A DNA stretch of 64,000 nucleotides from Actinomadura citrea (GTDB taxonomy: Bacteria; Actinomycetota; Actinomycetes; Streptosporangiales; Streptosporangiaceae). Positions 44,723 through 52,748 of the stretch are shown piece after piece. Location of the stretch: assembly GCF_013409045.1 (NCBI RefSeq), contig NZ_JACCBT010000001.1:3720001-3784000 (forward strand), in the 5' to 3' direction. Made by a program: the position numbers and the translations under genes. Below the pieces are notes generated by a model. That model ran no database searches. It had not been told where the DNA came from and saw only the letters and a list, made by a program, of their open reading frames with translations. Each line of letters starts with the position of its first letter. Position 1 is the stretch's first letter.

Positions 44723-44854
44723 TCATCCCAGTCGGGCTGGTCGGTGTCGGCGGAGCGCGCGGACGCCGGTGGGGCCGAGGTCGGGCCGGCTGAAGGAGTA
44801 GGTGCCGTTCACGTTGATGTGGCGGCGGGCGAACGGTTCCGTGGAGGAGCCCGG
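44723..44854 (-). pseudogene. C-terminal remnant of a Tn3-like transposase
   Basis: The minus-strand frame ends 'RRHINVNGTYSFSRPDLG' and then 'VRALRRHRPARLG', resembling the last residues of Tn3-family transposases ('H-I-N-x-x-G-x-Y-x-F...LRPLR'). Only about 43 residues remain. It lies 130 bases from the last operon gene and close to the island end. The rest of 44,467-45,056 holds no gene that I can support. Confidence 0.4.
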
Positions 44855-45056
44855 CCGCCGCGAAATGACCTTGCGGTGTCGATCGGCTGGGGCGGCCTGT
44901 GCTGGTCATCGGGCGCTCGGTTGATCGCGGGTCGCCGAAGGGCGGGCAGGCGGGTGGCGGGACGTGTGAACATCCGGTGGGGCGGAGCGGGCGGAGGCCG
45001 GTCTTCCTGGTCCCGTGTGAACCGGTCGAGTGCCGCTGGGGGCGGCCTAGTTCGCT

Positions 45057-45172
45057 AACGAACGGCTAACTAACGATCAAGAGGCCGGTTCTCCGTGGTG
45101 GAGAAACGGCCTCTGAGCTGGTCTTTCTTGTCGGGACGGCGGGATTTGAACCCACGACCCCTTGACCCCCAG
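45057..45172. repeat. Right att region: CTAACGA repeats, hairpin and tRNA-Pro 3' end
   Basis: This is the right-hand partner of the repeat at 27,850-27,966. GCTAACGA occurs at 45,054 and CTAACTAACGATC at 45,066. The hairpin aagaggccggttct/agaaacggcctct follows and, read on the minus strand, serves as tRNA terminator. The final 42 bases are the tRNA-Pro 3' end. Confidence 0.85.
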
Positions 45173-45204
45173 TCAAGTGCGCTGCCAAACTGCGCTACGT
45201 CCCG
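45131..45204 (-). tRNA. tRNA-Pro (anticodon GGG)
   Basis: The minus-strand sequence folds as a standard tRNA of 74 bases without encoded CCA. The acceptor arm is CGGGACG/CGTCCCG, the anticodon arm CTTGA/TCAAG with loop CTGGGGG, so the anticodon is GGG, and the T arm contains GGTTCAAATCC. It is the intact target gene of the island; two truncated copies of its 3' end lie at 27,924 and 19,079. Confidence 0.95.
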
Positions 45205-45297
45205 GTGCCCGTTTGAGCGGGCGTGATTACTCTAGCGCAGTCTGCGGGGTCGTGCGTACCGAGATACGGGGGCGCTGATCTCTGGTAGGCAGGCCTG

Positions 45298-46173
45298 ATG
45301 GTGCGTTTGCGGGCGGTGCTGGCCGGGGTCGTGGGCCTGGGGCTGGTGTGCGGGTGCGGGGACGGCGGAGGGACTCGGTCGGTGAGCGGGAGTCCTGAGC
45401 CGACGGGGTCCGAGCCGCGGGCTTCGGCGGCGCCGTCCAAGGCGCCGGTCGTGCGGGTGCCGGCGGGGGTGCGGGCCTCGTACGAGGTGTTCGACCGGGG
45501 CTCGGGGCGGGTGGTGGCCGCGCGGGCGACGCGGCGGACGTTCCGGTCGGCCTCGGTGGTGAAGATCCTCATCGCGCTGGACTACATGGATCGGCATGAG
45601 GTGTCGGATGCCGACCGCCGGCTGCTGGTGCCGATGCTGCGGTCGAGCGACGACGGGGCGGCCACGGAGTTCTGGCGCCGGGGCGGGCGGGCGCGGATCA
45701 TCGAGCGGATGGTGCGGAAGGCCGGGTTGGAGGACACCGCGCCGCCGCCCGCGGAGAAGCCCGGGTTCTGGGGTTACACGGCGCTCAGTGCGCGGGACGT
45801 CGTGCGGATGTACCGGTATCTGCTGGACGAGGCGCCGGAGGGGCAGCGGGAGTTCGTGCTCGCGCAGTTGCGGAGGTCGACGCCCTGCGGGACGGACGGG
45901 TTCGACCAGACGTTCGGGATTCCGCGGGCGGTGGAGCGGCCGTGGGCCGTCAAGCAGGGGTGGTCCGGGTTCGGGGAGACGCCGGCGGAGCCGTGCAGCG
46001 TGCGGCCGGCGGCGTGGCGGCCCGACCTGGGGCTCGGACGGCCCGTGCTGCACACGACGGGCGTGGTGGGGGACAAGATCGTGGTGGTGCTGACGCTGCA
46101 TCCGGCGGGGACGTCGTTCCGGACGGCGGCGGCGCGGATCACTTCGCTGACGCGGCAGGTGGCACGGGTGTGA
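45298..46173 (+). CDS. Lipoprotein with serine beta-lactamase-like domain
   Basis: The 291-residue product has a lipoprotein signal (MVRLRAVLAGVVGLGLVCGCG, lipobox L-V-C-G-C), a Ser/Pro-rich linker and a domain with S-x-x-K in 'SASVVKIL', the nucleophile motif of class A beta-lactamase-like and penicillin-binding proteins. A clear K-T-G triad is not obvious ('VKQGWSGFG' may replace it). Location should be the outer face of the membrane. Whether it hydrolyses beta-lactams or has become a cell-wall or binding protein cannot be told. It is the first chromosomal gene beyond the island. Confidence 0.75.
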   Translation: MVRLRAVLAGVVGLGLVCGCGDGGGTRSVSGSPEPTGSEPRASAAPSKAPVVRVPAGVRASYEVFDRGSGRVVAARATRRTFRSASVVKILIALDYMDRHEVSDADRRLLVPMLRSSDDGAATEFWRRGGRARIIERMVRKAGLEDTAPPPAEKPGFWGYTALSARDVVRMYRYLLDEAPEGQREFVLAQLRRSTPCGTDGFDQTFGIPRAVERPWAVKQGWSGFGETPAEPCSVRPAAWRPDLGLGRPVLHTTGVVGDKIVVVLTLHPAGTSFRTAAARITSLTRQVARV

Positions 46174-46334
46174 CGTGGGTCACAGGACGTGGAACTGGTC
46201 CGTTTTGAGATGGTCACCGGAAGCGGTCGAGTTCGGGCGTGCAGGGAAAACCCGGGCAAAGATCTAGAGTCTTTGCCCGTGGATGGGCGAATAGCCCCTC
46301 ACTGACGTATGTAGCTTTTTTCTCCCAAGGGCAG

Positions 46335-48251
46335 GTGACGCCGAACGGGGGACAAGGGTTGGCGGAAGCGGAGGGCACCCAGCCCGGGGTGCACGTTGCG
46401 GACCTGGAAGACCTGCGGGGAGCCGCGCACGACCGTGCGGTCATGGCGGAGGCGCGGGTCGTGCTGGCCCGGCGTCTCGGCGTCCCGCCGGGCGAGGCCC
46501 TGCAGCACCTGATCTGGCTCGCGCGCGACCTGGACATCGAGATGGCCGAGGCGGCATCGCTGCTGGTCAAGGACGGGGGCGGCGGGCCGGTGGGGGCCGT
46601 GCTGGCGGGGCGCCGGGCGCCGCGCGCCGAGGAGGTCCCCACGGAGCGCCAGGCCGTCCTGTCGGAGGCCGAGGACGTGCTGCGCCGGGTGACGGCCGAG
46701 GACACCGCGGGGGACGTGGAGATCCTCGCGCGGGTGCCCGACGATCCGGCGGCGACGGCGGTGCTGGAGGGCGCGCTCGACTCCGCGGCCCATCTGGTCC
46801 CGGTGCGGGGGCCGGACGGCAACGTGGCCGACTTCCTCTTCGCTGAGCTCAACGGCGTCGCCAAGGACATGTTCGGGCGGGGCCGGGAGGAGCTGACCGG
46901 ACTGCGGTTGCTGCGGACGGACCCGGGGGCGGTGCTCAGCGGGCTGTTCGACGACTATGTCGGGGTCCTGGAGTCCGGGACGCGGTTGGAACGTCCCTCG
47001 ATCCAGTACTCGACCGCTCAGCGCGGCCTGTCCCGCTCGTCGCGGATGAGCGTGCGGTGCGTGCGGGTGCCGACGGGCGTCTGCGTGACCTGGCGGTACC
47101 ACCTGACCGAGGACCGCGTCGCGCGGCGGCTGGAGCGGGTCGAGCGGCTCGCCCTGATCGGGTTCGGGGAGTGGGACCTGGCGACCGGGGAGGCGGACTG
47201 GACGCCGCAGATGCTGGCCAACTACGGCCTCTCTCCCGACGAGGTGCCGCCGATGCCGCACGACCTGCCGAAGGTCGTGGCCGACGACGACCTTCCGCTG
47301 GTCGAGGAGGCCGTCCAGACGATGTTCTCGCGCCGCGAACCGGTGGAGGCGGAGCACCGCGTGACCGGCCCTGACGGGGCGCCCCGCCATCTGTGGGTGT
47401 TCGCCGAGCCCGTGCTCGGCGAGTCCGGGCTGCCCGTCTCGATCAACATCGTCTCGCAGGACATCACCCGGCGGCGCGGGGTGGAGCACGCGCTGGCCGA
47501 GACCCGGCGGCAGATGCTGCGCCAGCAGGCGCGGACGGCGCAGGAGCGGCGCGTGGCGGTGACGCTGCGGCGGGCCATCCTGCCGGACGAGGACGAGGTC
47601 GAGCAGCTCCCGGGCATGCGCACCTCGATCCGCAGCATGGCGGCGGAGAGCACGGCCCGTATCGGCGGCGACTGGTTCGCGACCCGTGCGCTGCAGGACG
47701 GGCGGGCGATGTTCGCCATCGGGGACGCCGCCGGGCACGGGCTGCCGGCGGCGGCGGCGATGGCGCGGACCCGGAACGGCCTGCTGGGCCTCGCCTGCAC
47801 GGGGGAGCGGGCGGGACGGCTGGTCGGCTGGCTGAACGAGCTGATCGGCGCCATGGACCCGCCCGCGACGGGCACCGCCATCGTCGCCCACTACGACCCG
47901 TCCCGGCACCTCCTGGAGTGGACGTGCGCGGGCCATCCGCCGCCGATCCTGGTGCGGGACGGGCGGGCGACCCCGCTGGAGGTGGTCCGCGACCCGATGC
48001 TCGGCGCCATGGCCGGCTGGGAGTACACGACGATCACCACCGGGCTGAAGCCGGGCGACATGCTCTTCCTCTACACCGACGGCCTGGTGGAGCGCAGGGA
48101 CGCGGATCTGGACGAGCGGATCGCCCGCCTGACCCACATCCTGCAGGACTCCTCCACGCGTCCCGACCGGGTGCTGGACGAGGTTCTCGCGCGGATGGAG
48201 CACGACCGGGCGGCGGACGACACCACGCTCTTCGCCATCCACGTGGAGTGA
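46335..48251 (+). CDS. ANTAR-PAS-PP2C (RsbU-like) serine phosphatase
   Basis: From GTG 46335 (AAGGGCAG upstream) the protein has 638 residues. Residues 20-85 resemble an ANTAR RNA-binding domain ('MAEARVVLARRLGVPPGEALQHLIWLARD'). Two PAS-like sensor domains follow. The last 230 residues form a PP2C/SpoIIE phosphatase with 'IGGDWFATRAL', 'FAIGDAAGHGLPAAA' and 'FLYTDGLVERRDADL', the Asp and Gly residues that bind two metals. Such proteins dephosphorylate anti-anti-sigma factors. An ANTAR domain at the head of a PP2C protein would link an RNA-binding module with the sigma-factor switch. Confidence 0.8.
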   Translation: MTPNGGQGLAEAEGTQPGVHVADLEDLRGAAHDRAVMAEARVVLARRLGVPPGEALQHLIWLARDLDIEMAEAASLLVKDGGGGPVGAVLAGRRAPRAEEVPTERQAVLSEAEDVLRRVTAEDTAGDVEILARVPDDPAATAVLEGALDSAAHLVPVRGPDGNVADFLFAELNGVAKDMFGRGREELTGLRLLRTDPGAVLSGLFDDYVGVLESGTRLERPSIQYSTAQRGLSRSSRMSVRCVRVPTGVCVTWRYHLTEDRVARRLERVERLALIGFGEWDLATGEADWTPQMLANYGLSPDEVPPMPHDLPKVVADDDLPLVEEAVQTMFSRREPVEAEHRVTGPDGAPRHLWVFAEPVLGESGLPVSINIVSQDITRRRGVEHALAETRRQMLRQQARTAQERRVAVTLRRAILPDEDEVEQLPGMRTSIRSMAAESTARIGGDWFATRALQDGRAMFAIGDAAGHGLPAAAAMARTRNGLLGLACTGERAGRLVGWLNELIGAMDPPATGTAIVAHYDPSRHLLEWTCAGHPPPILVRDGRATPLEVVRDPMLGAMAGWEYTTITTGLKPGDMLFLYTDGLVERRDADLDERIARLTHILQDSSTRPDRVLDEVLARMEHDRAADDTTLFAIHVE

Positions 48252-48689
48252 TCGTCCGAGCCTCGCGGTGACGAACCGCACGCCTGACCAGCGGAGATCG
48301 CCGAATGTGACGTGCGCCTCACCCGGAGGGGCGGGCGGGTGGTGGAGACCGGGGGCGGGAGTGCCGGCCGCCCCCCATTCGATCTTCTTTACCTTTTCCC
48401 GAAGGCCCGGTAAGTACGGCGGGCAAGGGGCTGAGGGGCGTCTCGACAAAGATCGGGAAGAGGCGGCGCCGTCCCGGTGTTGGGAGTCTCTTGGAAGGGC
48501 CTTGAGCAGGCAAGACTTTGCTTTATGCCTGGTTTGCTTTTCTTGAGAAGGTTGGTACCTTCGATCCCGAATCACGCAACGCGTCCCATGCGTTGCCACC
48601 GGCCGCACCATGCGCGGCCGAGGATCGCGGAGCGGAATCCGCACGCGATGCGCGCCAGTGACGCGCGCCCCCTCATCAAGATCTGTCAG
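48252..48689. other. Intergenic stretch upstream of the riboswitch
   Basis: No gene is seen in these 438 bases. The right part, near 48,490-48,590, is AT-richer (tttgctttatgcctggtttgc) and should hold the promoter of the riboswitch-controlled transcript; I could not place -35/-10 elements with confidence. Confidence 0.4.
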
Positions 48690-48860
48690 TGAGAAATCCG
48701 TAAACCTGCACCGCTCGCGCGGTGCGAGGCCGAGTCCGTCCGGTCAGTGCGACCGGAACGGAGCCGGGGACCCACGTTTCTGGGGTGAATCGGCGCGCCC
48801 GAGAGTCGCGCCGTAGGGCTGCTTCCATGCCCGAATCCGTCAGCTAACCCGGTAGGCGCC
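48690..48860 (+). ncRNA. ydaO-type c-di-AMP riboswitch
   Basis: The leader of the CHAP gene contains the conserved actinobacterial ydaO blocks in order: GAGCCGGGGACCCACG, GGGGTGAATC and, just before the gene, CCGAATCCGTCAGCTAACCCGG. In this class c-di-AMP binding switches off genes of cell-wall hydrolases and potassium uptake, and leaders like this are typical of rpf and NlpC/P60 or CHAP genes. The 5' limit is estimated. Confidence 0.88.
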
Positions 48861-48884
48861 ATGGAAGACAAGGAGATTCCCTGC

Positions 48885-49652
48885 ATGTCCGGTCTTTTCG
48901 ATCGACTTTCGCTCAACCGCCTCAGCCCCGAGGACAAGGCCGTCGGCGTCGCCGTAGGCGCGGTCCTGGCGGGCGCGGTCGGGCTCTCTGTGGTCAACCC
49001 CCTCGCCGGCGGCCGCGCGGTCGCCGACACCTCCACCCAGACGGCGGTGGTCGCCGAGCAGGGCACCACCGCGCACAAGTCCTCCAAGGCCAAGACGGTG
49101 AAGGCCGAGAACGCCGCGGCCGAGGCCCGGCGCGAGGGCTTCAAGGTCCCCCCGCACGCCGTCAAGCCCGCTGAAGTGATCAAGCTCGCGCAGAAGCAGG
49201 TCGGCATCCACGAGGGCAAGGGTGGTGAGACCAAGTACCACAAGTGGTACGTCTCGACTCCCCAGGCAAAGGCCACCGCCAAGCGCGACGGCGGCTTCTC
49301 GGTCAAGGAGTACAACGGCGCCCAGTGGTGCAACATGTTCGTCTCCTGGCTCGGCGCCCAGACCGGCGTCAAGAACATGGGCTGGGACGCCTACACCGTC
49401 CAGCACGCCAGCTGGTTCAAGCAGACCGATCGCTGGGGCCACACCGCCAAGCCCGGCGCCGTGGTGTTCTACGACTGGCAGGACGGCTCGAAGGCCGGCA
49501 TCGGCGACATCGACCACGTCGGCATCGTCGTCAAGGACAACGGCAACGGCACCATCTCCACCATCGAGGGCAACACCGACAACGCGGTGCAGAAGAAGGT
49601 CCGCGACAAGTCGCAGGTCGTCGGCTACGGCTACCCCGACTACGCCCGCTGA
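48885..49652 (+). CDS. Secreted CHAP-domain amidase/peptidase
   Basis: ATG 48885 follows AAGGAG; ATG 48861 is an alternative. The 255-residue product has an N-terminal hydrophobic segment ('AVGVAVGAVLAGAVGLSVV', about residues 22-40) and an Ala/Lys-rich spacer. The CHAP domain has Cys in 'EYNGAQWCNMFVSWLG', His in 'IDHVGIVV' and Asn/Glu in 'TIEGNT'. CHAP enzymes cut peptidoglycan peptides or amide bonds outside the cell. Control by the c-di-AMP riboswitch in its leader fits a wall-remodelling role. Confidence 0.85.
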   Translation: MSGLFDRLSLNRLSPEDKAVGVAVGAVLAGAVGLSVVNPLAGGRAVADTSTQTAVVAEQGTTAHKSSKAKTVKAENAAAEARREGFKVPPHAVKPAEVIKLAQKQVGIHEGKGGETKYHKWYVSTPQAKATAKRDGGFSVKEYNGAQWCNMFVSWLGAQTGVKNMGWDAYTVQHASWFKQTDRWGHTAKPGAVVFYDWQDGSKAGIGDIDHVGIVVKDNGNGTISTIEGNTDNAVQKKVRDKSQVVGYGYPDYAR

Positions 49653-49684
49653 CGCGACGCCCTACGAGACGGCGCACGTGTGAC

Positions 49685-49715
49685 GAAGGCGCCCGGCCTC
49701 CCGCCGGGCGCCTTC
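49685..49715 (+). terminator. Terminator after the CHAP gene
   Basis: GAAGGCGCCCGGC (49,685) pairs perfectly over 13 bases with GCCGGGCGCCTTC (49,703), with a five-base loop. Confidence 0.8.
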
Positions 49716-49856
49716 TGGCGTTCCGGGTGTTGTGCCCAATGCCTCCGCTGACGGTGGGTAATGCTAAGCGTTGACAGCCTTTGATCCCCCTTGGAGCTCA
49801 GTGCGGAGTTCCTGGATAGGTATCCAGCACGCCGGAGTCTGCGGAGGGGGATGCCC

Positions 49857-52748
49857 ATGGCGGTGCGCCCGGATGTCAGCGTGGTGGTGATCGCCTACAA
49901 CGACGCCCGGAGGCTTCCGCGGGCGGTGGCCTCGGCGCTGGCGCAGTCCCTGGGCGGCGTCGAGACGTTGATCGTCGACGACGCGAGCACCGACGGCACG
50001 GGCGAGGCCGCCGACCGGCTCGCCGCAGCCCATCCGGGGCGGGTCCGGGCCGTCCACCTGCCGGTCAACTCCGGCGGCTGCGGCCGCCCCCGCAACACCG
50101 GGATCGAGGCGTCCACCGGCCGGTACGTGATGTTCCTCGACAGCGACGATCTGCTGGACCGGCACGCCTGCCTCAACCTCCTCGCCGCCGCCGAGGACAC
50201 CGGCGCCGACATGGTCTCGGGGCTCTGCGACCGGATCTTCCTCGACCTGCCCGAGGGCGCCAAGGGGCGGATCCGCCCCTGGTACCCGTGGCTCTACCGG
50301 CACAGCGTCGTCTACGACTCGCTGAGCGAGAACCCCGATCTCCTCTACGACACCCTCTCGACCAACAAGGCGTACCGGCGCGGCTTCCTGGAGGAGCACG
50401 GGCTGCGGTTCGTCGAGCGGCTGCACTACGAGGACCTGCTGTTCACCGCCGAGGCCTACCTGGAGGCGGGACGGACCGCCCTGATCCCGCACCGCGTCTA
50501 CAACTGGCTGGTCAGGGAGCGGACGCCGGCGCCGTCGATCTCCAACCGGCGCGCCGAGCCGGCCAACTTCGCCGACCGGCTGGAGATCCACCGCCGCATC
50601 GACATGCTCTTCGCGCTGCGCGGCGCCTACGACCTGCAGCGGGCCAAGGACGTCAAGTTCGTCAACCACGACCTGGTGCTCTACCTGCGCGAGCTGCGCG
50701 ACCGCGACCCCGACCACCAGGCGCGCTTCCTCGACCTGGCCGCCGCCTACCTGGCCGAGCTGGACCCGCGGGTCTTCGAGCAGGCCAACCCGCTGCCCGC
50801 GATCGCGGCGCACCTGATCCGCGAGGGCGACCACACGGGGGCTCTCGCCGCCGCCGAGTACGACCCCGTGAAACGTCCCGAGCTGCGCGCCCGCCTCGTG
50901 GAGCGGGACGGGCGCGTCTACTGGGGGGCCGGGCGCCCGCGCGGCACGCTCGGCCGCCGCGTCCTGGACGTCACGGCCTTCGGCTTCCACGTGCGGCCCC
51001 TCCGGGAGCTGCGCCCGGCGAACACCGTCACACGGCTGGAGACGCGCGGCGGCCGCGTGCTCATGGCCGGCTACGTGCTGAACCCGCTGGAGCGGATCCC
51101 GCGGGGAGCCGAGCTGTCCGGGACGCTGGAGTTCCGCGACCGGCGCCGCCGCTCGAGGACCGGACGGGTCCGCGCGTCCGTCCGGCACGAGGGCGACCGG
51201 CTCACCTGGCGGGCCGAGTTCGACCCCGTCCAGAAGATCCGCCCTTTCGGGTTCGTCGACCCCGTCTGGGACGTCCGGCTGCGCATCCGGGTGGACGGCG
51301 AGGAGGTGGTCACCCGGCTCGGTGAGGGCCGCGGTTCGCCGTCGCTCGGCGGCGTCGCGCTGCCCGTCCGGCCGCGGCTGACACGGTTCGCGGGGGACCG
51401 GCTCCGCTCGTACGTCACCGAGGGAGGGCACCTGGCGTTCGCCCTGGAGACGGGGAGCCCGTGGGCGCAGCTCACCCGCGCCGTCGCGCGGCGCGCCGCC
51501 CTGTCCCGGCCGGCACGGCTGGCCCGGCAGCGGGCCCGGGAGGTGAGCAGGTCGGTGCGCCGGACGCTGACCGGCCGGAACACCAAGATCGTCGTGTTCA
51601 ACCGGGTGCTGAGCCGGCTGCCCGTCCGGACCGGCCTGGCGGTCTTCGAGAGCCAGCTCGGCCGCCACTACTCCGACAACCCGAAGTACATCTACCGGGA
51701 GCTGCGCAGGTCCGGCCGTCCGGTGACGGCGGTGTGGTCGTACGCGTCGTCCCCCAAGGGGTTCCCGGACGACGCCCGTCTCGTCAAGCGCGGATCATGG
51801 GCGTACTACCTGGCGCTCGCGCGGGCCCAGTTCTGGATCGACAACCAGGGCTTCCCGGACCGGCTGCGCAAGCGTCCCGAGACCACCTACATCCAGACCT
51901 GGCACGGGTCGGCGTTCAAGCTGATGGGGCTGGACCAGCCGCGGTTGAAGTCGGGCCCGGCCGGCGACCAGGCGCGGCTGCGGCGGATGGTGGAGCGCTT
52001 CGACTGCTTCCTGGTGCGCTCCGGGCACGACACCGAGACGCTCTGCAGCGGCCTCGGCGTCAGCTCCGAGCTGCTGCCGGTGGGGTATCCCCGCAACGAC
52101 GCCCTGGTCAACGGGGTGGACGGGGATCCGGAGCTGGCCGCCGAGGTCGCGGCCCTGCGCCACTCGCTCGGCCTGGACGACGGGCGCCGCGCCGTCCTGT
52201 TCGCGCCCACGTACGCCACCGGGCCGAAGGGACGTCCCGTCCGGCTCCTGGACGCGCCAGTGGATCCGGCGGTCTTCGCGCAGGAGCTGGGGGAGGAGTA
52301 CGTCCTGCTCGTCCGGCCCCACTACCTGTGCCGGGCGAACGTGCCGCCGGGCGCCCGCGCGGTCATGCGGGACGTCGGCGCGGTGCCCGACGTGACGCCG
52401 CTCCTGCTACTGGCGGACGCGCTCGTCACCGACCACTCCTCGATCATGTTCGACTTCGCCCTGCTGGACCGGCCGATCGTGCTGCACCTCCCGGACGGCA
52501 GGGACCTCGCCACCGGCTACTTCGACCTGGAGCGGCACGCCCCCGGGCCGATCACGCGTACGGAGGACGAGCTCGTCGCCGCGCTCGCCGGCCTGGACGC
52601 GGCCGAGGCCGAGCACGCCGGGCGGCGGCGCGCGTTCGCCATGCGCTTCGGCGAGCACGACCGCGGCACCGCCGCGCGGACGGTGGCGGACCGCTACTTC
52701 CCGGCCGCGCCGAGCAGGAGGGGGAGACGCCATGGCCGCGCCGCGTGA
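49857..52748 (+). CDS. GT2 glycosyltransferase fused to CDP-glycerol glycerophosphotransferase (TagF-like)
   Basis: ATG 49857 follows GGAGGGGG and gives 963 residues. Residues 5-300 are a GT-A/GT2 domain ('VSVVVIAYNDARRLPRAVASAL', 'LIVDDASTDGTGE', 'YVMFLDSDDLLD' with the D-x-D site). A linker of beta strands follows. Residues 600-950 are TagF/CDP-glycerol glycerophosphotransferase-like ('YIQTWHGSAFKLMGLD', 'FAPTYATG', 'LVTDHSSIMFDFALLDRPIV'). The combination makes or decorates teichoic-acid-like wall polymers on the cytoplasmic face of the membrane. The next gene overlaps it by 17 bases. Confidence 0.88.
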   Translation: MAVRPDVSVVVIAYNDARRLPRAVASALAQSLGGVETLIVDDASTDGTGEAADRLAAAHPGRVRAVHLPVNSGGCGRPRNTGIEASTGRYVMFLDSDDLLDRHACLNLLAAAEDTGADMVSGLCDRIFLDLPEGAKGRIRPWYPWLYRHSVVYDSLSENPDLLYDTLSTNKAYRRGFLEEHGLRFVERLHYEDLLFTAEAYLEAGRTALIPHRVYNWLVRERTPAPSISNRRAEPANFADRLEIHRRIDMLFALRGAYDLQRAKDVKFVNHDLVLYLRELRDRDPDHQARFLDLAAAYLAELDPRVFEQANPLPAIAAHLIREGDHTGALAAAEYDPVKRPELRARLVERDGRVYWGAGRPRGTLGRRVLDVTAFGFHVRPLRELRPANTVTRLETRGGRVLMAGYVLNPLERIPRGAELSGTLEFRDRRRRSRTGRVRASVRHEGDRLTWRAEFDPVQKIRPFGFVDPVWDVRLRIRVDGEEVVTRLGEGRGSPSLGGVALPVRPRLTRFAGDRLRSYVTEGGHLAFALETGSPWAQLTRAVARRAALSRPARLARQRAREVSRSVRRTLTGRNTKIVVFNRVLSRLPVRTGLAVFESQLGRHYSDNPKYIYRELRRSGRPVTAVWSYASSPKGFPDDARLVKRGSWAYYLALARAQFWIDNQGFPDRLRKRPETTYIQTWHGSAFKLMGLDQPRLKSGPAGDQARLRRMVERFDCFLVRSGHDTETLCSGLGVSSELLPVGYPRNDALVNGVDGDPELAAEVAALRHSLGLDDGRRAVLFAPTYATGPKGRPVRLLDAPVDPAVFAQELGEEYVLLVRPHYLCRANVPPGARAVMRDVGAVPDVTPLLLLADALVTDHSSIMFDFALLDRPIVLHLPDGRDLATGYFDLERHAPGPITRTEDELVAALAGLDAAEAEHAGRRRAFAMRFGEHDRGTAARTVADRYFPAAPSRRGRRHGRAA

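Noticed and set aside
46299..48644. 781-residue minus-strand frame opposite the PP2C phosphatase
   Set aside because: It is the reverse reading of a well-supported phosphatase gene and has shadow composition.
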